Source: CAZQYC01 sp043746555
GTDB taxonomy: Bacteria > Pseudomonadota > Gammaproteobacteria > Steroidobacterales > Steroidobacteraceae
Direction of reading: 5' to 3'
NCBI GenBank assembly: GCA_043746555.1
Contig: JAYTQU010000375.1
Location: 1-24,674 of the forward strand
Length of the DNA: 24,674 nt
In this document: piece after piece, positions 15,699-22,733 of the stretch
Numbering within the stretch: position 1 is the first letter of the stretch
How the letters are laid out: every line of letters starts with the position of its first letter
Position numbers and translations under genes: made by a program
Notes under the pieces: generated by a model
Told to the model about the DNA's origin: nothing
The model's database searches: none
What the model saw: only the letters and a program-made list of their open reading frames with translations

Positions 15699-16649
15699 AT
15701 GCAACGGCGTCAATTGAGTCGCACCGATTTGCAAGTTTCGCCGCTGATGCTCGGCGGCAACGTGTTCGGCTGGACCGCCGATGAAGCAACGTCATTCGCT
15801 ATTCTGGATGCGTTTGTCGCAGCCGGCGGTAATTTCATCGATACGGCCGATGTGTATTCGGTTTGGATACCGGGCCACGTCGGAGGAGAGTCTGAAACTG
15901 TCCTCGGCAAATGGCTTAAACGTAGCGGTAAACGCAAGGATGTGATTTTGGCCACCAAAGTCGGCATGCAGATGGCGCCCGATAAGAAAGGACTGAAGGC
16001 CGCTTACGTTGAGCGCGCAGTGGAAGACTCGTTGCGTCGATTGCAAACCGACTACATTGATTTGTATTTTTCGCACAGCGATGATGCCGAGACGCCGATC
16101 GAGGAAACACTGGGCGCGTATCAACAGCTCATCGCGAAAGGAAAAGTGCGACTAATCGGTGCATCGAACTACACGGGTGCGCGTTTACGCGATGCGCTGC
16201 AATTGAGCAACGACAAATCGTTGCCCAGCTATCAGGTGCTGCAGCCGCATTACAATCTTTGCGTGCGCGACGACTACGAATCGACTCTCGAACCCGTTTG
16301 TGCGGAATACGGGTTAGGTGTGGTCACTTATTTTTCACTCGCGAGCGGTTTTCTAACCGGCAAGTATCGCTCGGAAGCGGATTTGAAAAAAAGCCCGCGC
16401 GGTCGCGGTGCGAGGGCGCATTTGAATGAGCGAGGCTTTCGAATTCTCGATGCACTCGATGTCGTCGCCAAGAACTACAAAGCGACCGACGCGCAAATCG
16501 CGCTGGCATGGCTTATGGCGCGCAAGAGCGTCACCGCGCCGATCGCCAGTGCGACGACCGTCGCGCAAGTGGAAGAGCTTGCCGGCGCGATGCATTTGCA
16601 ACTCGACCACGCCGCGATCGAGCAACTGAATAGTGCGAGCGCCGCATGA
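15699..16649 (+). CDS. Aldo/keto reductase
   Basis: NADPH-dependent oxidoreductase of the aldo/keto reductase superfamily (316 aa, single TIM barrel). The catalytic tetrad can be read: Asp48 and Tyr53 in FIDTADVYS, Lys87 in LATKVG and His126 in DLYFSHSDD. The sequence also has GASNYTGARL and, near the C-terminus, the cofactor-binding stretch PIASATTVAQVEEL. It resembles the YajO/Tas-like, potassium-channel-beta-like branch; the substrate cannot be told. GAGG sits 6 bases before the ATG. Wedged between ispD (7 bases) and ispF (4-base overlap), it is co-transcribed with MEP-pathway genes. A role in that pathway is possible but unproven. Confidence 0.92.
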   Translation: MQRRQLSRTDLQVSPLMLGGNVFGWTADEATSFAILDAFVAAGGNFIDTADVYSVWIPGHVGGESETVLGKWLKRSGKRKDVILATKVGMQMAPDKKGLKAAYVERAVEDSLRRLQTDYIDLYFSHSDDAETPIEETLGAYQQLIAKGKVRLIGASNYTGARLRDALQLSNDKSLPSYQVLQPHYNLCVRDDYESTLEPVCAEYGLGVVTYFSLASGFLTGKYRSEADLKKSPRGRGARAHLNERGFRILDALDVVAKNYKATDAQIALAWLMARKSVTAPIASATTVAQVEELAGAMHLQLDHAAIEQLNSASAA

Positions 16650-17131
16650 TGTCGAATCTACGCATCGGTCAAGGTTTCGACGTCCATGAATTCGGTCCCG
16701 GAGATCGCGTTACGCTTGCCGGTGTGGCGCTGCCGCACACACATGGCGTGCGTGCGCATTCCGATGGCGACGTGTTGTTGCATGCGCTATGCGATGCGTT
16801 GCTCGGCGCCGCTGCGCTTGGCGATATCGGCATGCACTTTCCCGACACCGATCCAAAATGGCGTGGGGCCGACAGTCGTGTGTTTTTGCGACACATCGCG
16901 GCGCTTTTAAGCGAGCGTCACTATGCCATTGTGAATGTCGATGCCACGGTGCTTGCCGATGCACCGCGTCTCGGAAAACATCGCGATGAAATTCGCGCCA
17001 ACATTGCCGCCGATTTGCAAATCGATGCGTCTTGCGTGAGCGTCAAGGCAACCACCAGCGAAGGACTAGGCTATATCGGTCGCCGCGAAGGGTTGGCGTG
17101 TCATGCCGTGGCGTTAATCGAAAAGCTGTGA
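16646..17131 (+). CDS. ispF: 2-C-methyl-D-erythritol 2,4-cyclodiphosphate synthase
   Basis: Fifth step of the MEP pathway: cyclises CDP-methylerythritol 2-phosphate to methylerythritol cyclodiphosphate with release of CMP. It has 161 residues and works as a trimer. The metal ligands are visible as DVH (Asp12, His14) and His46 in HSDGDVLLHALCDALLGA. GDIGMHFPDTDPKWRGADS, the region VNVDATVLADAPRL and the C-terminal TTSEGLGYIGRREGLACHAV are diagnostic. Two consecutive ATG codons (16646, 16649) can start it; the first overlaps the stop of the aldo/keto reductase gene. truD follows after 7 bases. Confidence 0.96.
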   Translation: MMSNLRIGQGFDVHEFGPGDRVTLAGVALPHTHGVRAHSDGDVLLHALCDALLGAAALGDIGMHFPDTDPKWRGADSRVFLRHIAALLSERHYAIVNVDATVLADAPRLGKHRDEIRANIAADLQIDASCVSVKATTSEGLGYIGRREGLACHAVALIEKL

Positions 17132-17138
17132 CAACGCG

Positions 17139-18194
17139 TTGAAACTCGATTCATTACCTTACGCTCACGGCGGTCCGCTCGCCGTTGGACGAATTCGTGT
17201 TCAACCCGAGGACTTTATCGTTCGCGAGCAATTAGGTTTCGAAGCGAGCGGCGAAGGCGAACATCTTCTGTTGACCGTGCGTAAACGCGCTGCGAATACC
17301 AAGTGGGTCGCCAAACAGATCGCACAACATGCAAATGTGCGCGTACGCGAAGTGGGTTATTCGGGATTGAAAGATCGACATGCCGTCACCGAGCAAGCGT
17401 TCACAGTGCCGGCGTTGCAATCGACACCGGAATACTGGCTTGACTTCCGTGGCGAAGGATTCGAGGTCATCGCGTCGGCGAGGCAACGTCGCAAGCTGCG
17501 ACGCGGCGCGCATCGCGCCAACCAATTCGAAATCGTCGTGCGAGAGTTTGACGCCGACACCGAACAGGTTTCGCAGCGCTTGCAGCGCATTGCCACGTTC
17601 GGCGTGCCCAATTATTTTGGCGAGCAACGTTTCGGTCATAACGATCGTAATCTCGCCGTCGCCAAACGATGGTTGTGCGACGGCATCGCGCCGACGGACC
17701 GCGATGAACGCAGTTTTGCCTTGTCGGCTGCGCGCTCCGCGTTGTTCAATGCGGTGTTGGCGCAACGTGTCGCCGACCATACTTGGAATCGCTTATTGCC
17801 CGGGGAGGTCGTCAATCTCGACGGTGCCGGAAGTGTTTTCGTAAGTGCATTGCCCGATGCAACGTTGGCTGAGCGTTGTGCCAAGTTGGATGTTCATCCG
17901 ACGGGGCCGCTATGTGGCGTTGGCGATTCGCCGGTGCAGGAGAACGTGCGCGAGCTGGAAGAGCGCGTGTTAGCGCCGTTCGCAGACTGGCGACGTGGAT
18001 TGGAAACGTTGCGTGTCGAGCAGCAGCGTCGCGCATTACGACTGGCGGTGAACGATCTAACGTGGGAGTATTCGTCACACACGCTGACATTGCACTTTCG
18101 ATTAACGCGCGGTGCGTTCGCGACGGCGGTGTTGCGTGAATTGGTCACAACAACAATGAATACTACAACGAATGAGGTTGGGGTGAATGAGTAA
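17139..18194 (+). CDS. truD: tRNA pseudouridine(13) synthase TruD
   Basis: Converts uridine 13 of tRNA-Glu to pseudouridine. It has 351 residues. LPYAHGGPLAVGRIRVQPEDFIVREQLGFEASGEGEHLLL is the typical N-terminus. The catalytic aspartate is Asp79 in GYSGLKDRHAVTEQ. RRKLRRGAHRANQFEIVVRE, GVPNYFGEQRFG, RSFALSAARSALFN and RGAFATAVLRELV complete the family pattern. The start is a TTG at 17139 without an obvious Shine-Dalgarno, probably translated by coupling to ispF; no ATG or GTG fits better. The last 8 bases overlap the next gene. Confidence 0.95.
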   Translation: MKLDSLPYAHGGPLAVGRIRVQPEDFIVREQLGFEASGEGEHLLLTVRKRAANTKWVAKQIAQHANVRVREVGYSGLKDRHAVTEQAFTVPALQSTPEYWLDFRGEGFEVIASARQRRKLRRGAHRANQFEIVVREFDADTEQVSQRLQRIATFGVPNYFGEQRFGHNDRNLAVAKRWLCDGIAPTDRDERSFALSAARSALFNAVLAQRVADHTWNRLLPGEVVNLDGAGSVFVSALPDATLAERCAKLDVHPTGPLCGVGDSPVQENVRELEERVLAPFADWRRGLETLRVEQQRRALRLAVNDLTWEYSSHTLTLHFRLTRGAFATAVLRELVTTTMNTTTNEVGVNE

Positions 18195-18960
18195 TCCGAG
18201 TCCGCTGATCAGCGAATATAACTATGGCCTGGTGCAGGAATTACGACTGGATCGTCCGCCGGTAAATGCATTCAATATCGGCATGGTGCAAGCATTGACC
18301 GAGCGGATTCGCACCATTCCACTCGAAGGCAAACGAGCGATTGTGTTGTCGGGCCCGCAAGGAATTTTCTCCGGCGGCTTCGACGTGAATTCGTTGCATC
18401 AACCGGATCGCGAAAGCATCAAGCGGTTCGTGCGTGCCTATCTTGAGCTGCAATACATTATTGCTGTATCGCCGGTTCCGGTCGTCGCCGCCATTACCGG
18501 ACACTGCGCGGCCGGCGGCACCGCGCTGGCGTTGCTTTGCGATTATCGCGTAATGGCGCGCGGCGAATATCGTATTGGCATGAACGAAGTCGCGTTTGGT
18601 TTATCCGCCGGCAGAATCGTTTATGCGTCACTCCGACGCTTAGTCGGCGCGCGTCATGCCGATCAATTATTGACCAGTGCGGCATTTTTATCGGCCGAGG
18701 AAGCGGCTGCGGTGGGGTTGGTCGATAGAGCGATCGATCCCGATCGAGTGGTGATCGAAGCGCAAGACTACGCGACCAAATTGACCAACTTACCGCCGAA
18801 GGCTTTCAAGGGGACGCGCTTGATCGCTCGCGCTGATTTGGTGGCGCTATTCGCTGGTTCCGCGCGACAAGATGCGACCAATGAGATGGTCGAGGCAATG
18901 CTCGGCGAGGAAGCGCAGGCGGCGCTCAAGGCATGGATCGAACGATTAGTGAAAAAATAG
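18187..18960 (+). CDS. Enoyl-CoA hydratase/isomerase family, probably delta3-delta2-enoyl-CoA isomerase-like
   Basis: A 257-residue crotonase-fold protein. The CoA/oxyanion region is GPQGIFSGGFDVNSL and ITGHCAAGGTALALLCDYRVMARGEYRIGMNEVAFGLSAG. In true hydratases two glutamates act; the first (in GGCELA) is replaced here by alanine in GGTALA, while the second is kept as Glu134 in GMNEVAFG. That single-Glu pattern, and the run AAGGTALALLCDYR, resembles mitochondrial-type delta3,delta2-enoyl-CoA isomerase (ECI1/DCI), which moves double bonds during unsaturated fatty acid breakdown. This is inference from motif comparison. GAGG/GGGG precedes the ATG and it overlaps truD by 8 bases. It has no beta-oxidation neighbours on its own strand. 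Confidence 0.85.
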   Translation: MSNPSPLISEYNYGLVQELRLDRPPVNAFNIGMVQALTERIRTIPLEGKRAIVLSGPQGIFSGGFDVNSLHQPDRESIKRFVRAYLELQYIIAVSPVPVVAAITGHCAAGGTALALLCDYRVMARGEYRIGMNEVAFGLSAGRIVYASLRRLVGARHADQLLTSAAFLSAEEAAAVGLVDRAIDPDRVVIEAQDYATKLTNLPPKAFKGTRLIARADLVALFAGSARQDATNEMVEAMLGEEAQAALKAWIERLVKK

Positions 18961-18970
18961 GGCTGAAAAA

Positions 18971-19528
18971 TTAGAGATAACCGGTGGCGAGCAAAACGTA
19001 CACGGCGCCGCTACCGCCATCGAGTTGGCGTGCCGAGCCGAAAGCGATCACCACCTCCATGCGTCGTAAGCAAAGATTGACGACGTTTTTTAGCACCGGT
19101 CCGCGCGGTCCGGATCGCAGGCCCTTGCCGTGAATCACTCGCACACAGCGCGAGCCGCGAGTGAGTTCGTAGGCGATGAATTCGCGCAACGCCGTTCGCG
19201 ATTGCGGCGAGGTCAAGCCATGCAAGTCGATTTCGGCATCGACTTTGAAATGTCCACGCCGCAGTTTTTTCAGAAGCGATTCGGGCACGCCGGGTCGGCG
19301 ATACGAAATCTCATCGCCGGTTTCTAGAATCGCAGGGTCGACGTCAAGCGTTAGACTTTCGTGTAACACCGCTATTTGGTCGGCGCGTGTGAAACGAGCC
19401 GATGGTCTAGGCTTGGGGCGGGCTGTTGAATTAACAGACGGTTCGCGTCGCACCGATAAGGGCTTAACATCGCGAACAGCATCGCGAAAAAGTTTCTCGG
19501 GACGATTCGAGTTGTCGGCTTCGTTCAT
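18971..19528 (-). CDS. Smr (MutS2-related) domain protein
   Basis: A 185-residue protein with a basic, low-complexity N-terminal half and a C-terminal Smr domain (about 96-180). The two signature motifs are EIDLHGLTSPQSRTAL (DLHG at 101-104) and VIHGKGLRSGPRGPVLKN (HGKG from 133). Smr proteins are nucleases; E. coli SmrB cuts mRNA between collided ribosomes. Which activity this one has is unknown. The ATG at 19528 is chosen because GGGAG lies 7 bases before it (19536-19540 on the top strand); an ATG ten codons earlier lacks that. It is the only minus-strand gene in the truD-surE segment, ends 10 bases from the isomerase gene, and splits the usual run of co-directional genes. Confidence 0.9.
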   Translation of the reverse strand: MNEADNSNRPEKLFRDAVRDVKPLSVRREPSVNSTARPKPRPSARFTRADQIAVLHESLTLDVDPAILETGDEISYRRPGVPESLLKKLRRGHFKVDAEIDLHGLTSPQSRTALREFIAYELTRGSRCVRVIHGKGLRSGPRGPVLKNVVNLCLRRMEVVIAFGSARQLDGGSGAVYVLLATGYL

Positions 19529-19547
19529 CGGCGTGCTCCCATTGCAG

Positions 19548-19553
19548 TATAGT
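19548..19553 (+). promoter_or_regulatory. Possible -10 box for surE
   Basis: TATAGT lies in the 64-bp gap between the divergent Smr and surE genes, with a poor -35 (TTCATC, 19524-19529) at 18 bases. It would start a leader of about 33 bases containing AGGA (19580-19583). The overlapping minus-strand TATACT is too close to the Smr start to leave room for its Shine-Dalgarno. Confidence 0.3.
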
Positions 19554-19592
19554 TGCATTTACGCAAAACGTTGACTGCCAGGAACACCGCGC

Positions 19593-20345
19593 TTGAAAAT
19601 TTTATTGAGTAACGATGACGGCTATCGCGCCGAAGGCCTGCGTTTTTTGTACGAAGCGATCAAGCCGCTGGCCGATGTCACGGTGGTCGCGCCGGATCGC
19701 AATCGCAGTGGCGCGAGCAATTCATTAACGCTCGATGTGCCGTTGCGCGTCTTCGAGTTCGACACCCAGTGCTATGCCGTCAACGGCACGCCGACCGACT
19801 GCGTGCATCTTGCGATTTCCGGGCTATTCGACTTCGATCACGATATGGTGATCTCCGGGATTAACGATGGCGCGAACTTGGGCGACGACGTGTTGTATTC
19901 CGGAACCGTTGCCGCAGCCGTCGAAGGTCGTTACTTGGGATTGCCGGCGGTTGCGGTTTCTCTGGTGCTGAGCGACGGCCATCATTTCGCAACCGCAGCG
20001 CGGGTTGCCACCGAGTTGACGATGCGCGTGCAACGTTCGCCGCTCGATCGCGCCACCATCTTGAACGTGAATGTTCCCGATCTTCCCTACGAGCAACTCA
20101 AAGGCTATCAAGCGACCCGACTCGGATTTCGGCATCGTGCCGAGCCGATGGTTAAGGCAGCCGATCCGCGCGGTCGTCCCGTGTATTGGGTGGGTGCTGC
20201 GGGGCAGGGCGACGACGCCGGTCCCGGCACTGATTTTCATGCGGTGGCCAATGGCTTCGTATCGGTGACGCCGTTGCAAATCGATTTGACGCGACACAGT
20301 GCGCTCTGCGATGTGCGCGATTGGTTGGCGGGCCGCGGAGCATGA
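19593..20345 (+). CDS. surE: 5'/3'-nucleotidase SurE
   Basis: Metal-dependent phosphatase of nucleoside monophosphates and short polyphosphate, linked to stationary-phase survival. It has 250 residues. MKILLSNDDGYRAEGL gives the metal ligands Asp8 and Asp9. VVAPDRNRSGASNSLTL holds Ser39; YAVNGTPTDCVHLA and VISGINDGANLGDDVLYSGTVAAAVEGR are the other hallmarks. The start is a TTG, supported by AGGA at 19580-19583 and by the exact family N-terminus. It overlaps pcm by four bases (ATGA), so the two are translationally coupled. Confidence 0.96.
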   Translation: MKILLSNDDGYRAEGLRFLYEAIKPLADVTVVAPDRNRSGASNSLTLDVPLRVFEFDTQCYAVNGTPTDCVHLAISGLFDFDHDMVISGINDGANLGDDVLYSGTVAAAVEGRYLGLPAVAVSLVLSDGHHFATAARVATELTMRVQRSPLDRATILNVNVPDLPYEQLKGYQATRLGFRHRAEPMVKAADPRGRPVYWVGAAGQGDDAGPGTDFHAVANGFVSVTPLQIDLTRHSALCDVRDWLAGRGA

Positions 20346-21016
20346 ACCAGCCCGCGATACCGCAAGCCTCTCGCGGAATCGGCATGACTTCTGCGCGCAC
20401 ACGCGAACGGTTGGTGCAACGACTACGTGAGCAAGGCATTCACAACGAAGCTGTGCTGGAAAGATTCCGCGTGTTGCTGCGTCATGAGTTTGTCGATGAA
20501 GCGCTAGCAACGCGCGCTTACGAAGACAATGCATTGCCGATTGGCTTGGGACAAACTATTTCGCAACCCTATATCGTGGCGCGCATGACCGAAGCGTTGC
20601 TTGAACACGCACCGCGAAAAGTCTTGGAGATCGGCACCGGTTGCGGTTACCAAACAGCTGTTCTTTCACCGCTGGTTGTGTCGATTTACACCATCGAACG
20701 CATCGGCGTTTTACTCGATAAAGCACGGCAACGATTTAAAGATCTGCAGCTACGCAATATCACGATCCGCCACGGCGACGGATTCAAAGGATGGGTCGCG
20801 CATGCGCCGTACGATGCGATTCTCATGGCTGCAGCACCGCGCGCGATGCCACGTGCTCTGCTCGATCAACTGTTACCGAACGGCGGGCGATTGGTCGCGC
20901 CCGTCGGTCCCGAGGGTCGACAAGAACTGGTGCGCATCACGCGTAAAGGCGATGAGCTGCAAACCGAGAAACTCGGAATTGTGAGTTTTGTGCCGTTGGT
21001 GAAAGGGTTCAGATAG
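20342..21016 (+). CDS. pcm: Protein-L-isoaspartate O-methyltransferase
   Basis: Repairs age-damaged proteins by methylating L-isoaspartyl residues with S-adenosylmethionine. It has 224 residues. GQTISQPYIVARMTEAL (from residue 70) is the isoaspartate-site motif and VLEIGTGCGYQTAVLS (from 94) is SAM motif I; DAILMAAAPRAMP and LPNGGRLVAPVG follow. The ATG at 20342 overlaps the surE stop and gives an N-terminal extension with GIGMTSARTRERLVQRL, as in Xanthomonadales-type homologues; an inner ATG (residue 15) is possible. The TAG at 21014-21016 sits two bases before an unusual inverted heptamer-repeat region that extends into nlpD. Confidence 0.95.
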   Translation: MNQPAIPQASRGIGMTSARTRERLVQRLREQGIHNEAVLERFRVLLRHEFVDEALATRAYEDNALPIGLGQTISQPYIVARMTEALLEHAPRKVLEIGTGCGYQTAVLSPLVVSIYTIERIGVLLDKARQRFKDLQLRNITIRHGDGFKGWVAHAPYDAILMAAAPRAMPRALLDQLLPNGGRLVAPVGPEGRQELVRITRKGDELQTEKLGIVSFVPLVKGFR

Positions 21017-21017
21017 T

Positions 21018-21170
21018 CGAGACGCGAGACACGTGACGCGAGACAGGAACGAACTACCCCGTCGAGATTCGAAACACACGATGCGTGACGTGTTTCGAAT
21101 GCAGGTAGTCTCGCTCGGGTCCGATGCTTCGCATCGCTCGCGTCTCGTGTCTCGTGCCTCGTGTCTCGTG
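21018..21170. repeat. Inverted heptamer arrays with nested hairpins at the pcm-nlpD junction
   Basis: Left array: four 7-bp units CGAGACG, CGAGACA, CGTGACG, CGAGACA (21018-21045). Right array: four units TCTCGTG, TCTCGTG, CCTCGTG, TCTCGTG (21143-21170), the reverse complement of the same heptamer. The arms match at 23 of 28 positions. Between them are a perfect 11-bp inverted repeat, ATTCGAAACAC/GTGTTTCGAAT (21067-21077 and 21090-21100), enclosed by ACTACC/GGTAGT (21053-21058 and 21104-21109), and a hairpin CGATGC-TTC-GCATCG (21122-21136). The right array lies inside the nlpD reading frame. It looks like a dispersed repetitive (REP/MITE-like) element or a local repeat expansion. I cannot test other genome copies. 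Confidence 0.8.
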
Positions 21171-21806
21171 GTTCTGTCGCTCCTCGCTGCATGCTCTCAC
21201 GAACCGACGCGTGCAGCCGGAACCTACACCGTCAAGCAAGGCGATACGCTGTATTCGATTGCATGGCGCAATGATGTGGACTACCACGATCTGGCGAAGT
21301 GGAATGGTATCGGTCGCGACTATGCAATTCATCCCGGTGAAGTTTTACGATTTGCGCCTCAGTCGAAGCGCCGCGCCGCAACGAAATCAATCGCGTCGAC
21401 GCCGCGCGTTGCGACGCGCGCGACTGCGAACGACGGACCGCCGATACAATGGTCGTGGCCGGTGCAAACCGGCAACGTGACATTGACGACACGGCCCAAT
21501 GGCGGACAAGGATTAACGATTGGCGGGACGTCCGGCCAAGAGATTCGAACTGCGGCAGCCGGTCGTGTGGTGTATACCGGCAGCGGATTGTTGGGCTATG
21601 GTCAGTTGGTGATCGTGCAACACAACGAGACTTATCTCAGCGCGTACGGTCATACCAAAAAAGTGCTGGTTCACGAGCAGGAAGCTGTGCAAGCGGGACA
21701 ACCGATTGCCACCATGGGAGAAGGACCGAATGGAATGCCGATGTTGTATTTTGAAATTCGCGTCGATGGCCGTCCGATCGATCCACGACCGTTGCTGCCG
21801 AAATAA
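21081..21806 (+). CDS. nlpD: NlpD-like lipoprotein, LysM plus degenerate LytM/M23 domain
   Basis: Outer-membrane lipoprotein that activates the amidase AmiC for septal peptidoglycan splitting in E. coli. From the ATG at 21081 there are 241 residues: a signal segment with lipobox LLAAC (Cys38, codon at 21192); a LysM domain (about 48-91, YTVKQGDTLYSIAWRNDVDYHDLAKWNGI); a basic Ala/Thr linker; and an M23-fold domain (about 126-240). The catalytic zinc residues are mostly gone: GQGLTIGG where active enzymes have HxGxD, and LYFEIR where they have HLHFE. That is as expected for an activator. The start is unclear: GTG 21033, ATG 21081, ATG 21099 or GTG 21147, none with a good Shine-Dalgarno, all within or beside a repeat element that also encodes part of the signal peptide. 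The position after surE-pcm supports the name. Confidence 0.87.
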   Translation: MRDVFRMQVVSLGSDASHRSRLVSRASCLVVLSLLAACSHEPTRAAGTYTVKQGDTLYSIAWRNDVDYHDLAKWNGIGRDYAIHPGEVLRFAPQSKRRAATKSIASTPRVATRATANDGPPIQWSWPVQTGNVTLTTRPNGGQGLTIGGTSGQEIRTAAAGRVVYTGSGLLGYGQLVIVQHNETYLSAYGHTKKVLVHEQEAVQAGQPIATMGEGPNGMPMLYFEIRVDGRPIDPRPLLPK

Positions 21807-21817
21807 ATCGGCACCAT

Positions 21818-21823
21818 GGGAGA
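21818..21823 (+). promoter_or_regulatory. Shine-Dalgarno that fixes the lyase start
   Basis: GGGAGA lies 4 bases before the ATG at 21828 and overlaps an earlier in-frame ATG (21816), so the later ATG is the probable start. Confidence 0.6.
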
Positions 21824-21827
21824 CAGT

Positions 21828-22733
21828 ATGCAAGCTGTAGAACTCGTCGATGTCGGTCCGCGCGATGGTTTACAAAGCGACGCCGTTATTTTGCCGACGC
21901 CCGTCAAGTTACAATTAATCGAGCGGCTGATCGGCTCGGGCGTGCGCGCTATCGAAGTCGCGAGTTTTGTCCATCCGAAAAAAGTACCGCAGATGGCGGA
22001 CGCCGAAGCCGTGTTCGCAGGATTAAATTCGCGTGCGGATGTTCGCTACATCGGGCTGGTACTCAATCGCAAGGGATTCGACCGCGCCATCGCTGCAGGT
22101 TGTCGCGATATCTCCATGGTCACTGCGGCCACCGATGAATTCGCCAAGAGCAATCAAGGCGCGTCGCTTGGCGAGTCGCTGGCCGCGTGGCAAGAAATCG
22201 CGCCGCTTGCTCGTGCGGCGAAAGCGCGCATTGAACTGACGATCTCTGTCGCATTTGGCTGTCCCTTCACGGGCGAAGTGCCGATGGAAAAAGTAATCGC
22301 AGTGGTGCAACAAGCGGCGAGCGCAAAACCCGATGCCATCACTTTAGCCGATACGATCGGTGTCGCCGTACCCAACCAAGTGCGCGAGCTGTTTACTCGT
22401 GCGCGTGCGGCAATTGCAAATGTCATTGCATTGCGCGCGCACTTTCACAACACACGCAACACGGCGGTGGCGAACACGCAGGCCGCGCTCGACGTCGGCA
22501 TAAGAAGTTTCGATGCCAGCGTTGGCGGTATCGGCGGTTGTCCGTTCGCGCCGAATGCAACGGGGAATGTCGCGAGCGAGGATTTACTCTATCTTTTCGA
22601 ACGCAGCGGATATTCCACCGGAGTCGATCTACAACGACTAATCGCGACTGCCAAATGGCTAGGCGAACAATTGGGGAAAGTCATGCCGAGCATGCTTTCG
22701 CGCGCCGGCGGATGGCCGAAGCGCACGCAATGA
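21828..22733 (+). CDS. Hydroxymethylglutaryl-CoA lyase family protein
   Basis: A 301-residue TIM-barrel lyase of the HMGL-like family. HMG-CoA lyase splits HMG-CoA into acetyl-CoA and acetoacetate, the last step of leucine breakdown. VELVDVGPRDGLQ (Arg12, Asp13), IEVASFVHPKKVPQMAD, the metal-binding HFH (His205, His207) and the catalytic cysteine in GGIGGCPFAPNATGNVASEDL (Cys238) are all present. The metal loop reads HFHNTRNTAVAN instead of the HDTYGQALAN of animal HMG-CoA lyases. This HNTR-type loop is common among bacterial members, some of which may cleave related substrates such as citramalyl-CoA, so substrate is not certain. It lies where rpoS would be expected after nlpD. Its stop overlaps the next gene (ATGA). 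Confidence 0.9.
   Translation: MQAVELVDVGPRDGLQSDAVILPTPVKLQLIERLIGSGVRAIEVASFVHPKKVPQMADAEAVFAGLNSRADVRYIGLVLNRKGFDRAIAAGCRDISMVTAATDEFAKSNQGASLGESLAAWQEIAPLARAAKARIELTISVAFGCPFTGEVPMEKVIAVVQQAASAKPDAITLADTIGVAVPNQVRELFTRARAAIANVIALRAHFHNTRNTAVANTQAALDVGIRSFDASVGGIGGCPFAPNATGNVASEDLLYLFERSGYSTGVDLQRLIATAKWLGEQLGKVMPSMLSRAGGWPKRTQ

Noticed and set aside
21018..21170. Heptamer repeats as a CRISPR array
   Set aside because: Units are 7 bp with no spacers, in two inverted blocks, and there are no cas genes nearby.
22538..22729. Upstream extension of the FAD oxidoreductase by 64 residues
   Set aside because: This part is the HMG-CoA lyase gene read in another frame and is Arg/Ser-rich; the ATGA overlap at 22730 is a natural start.
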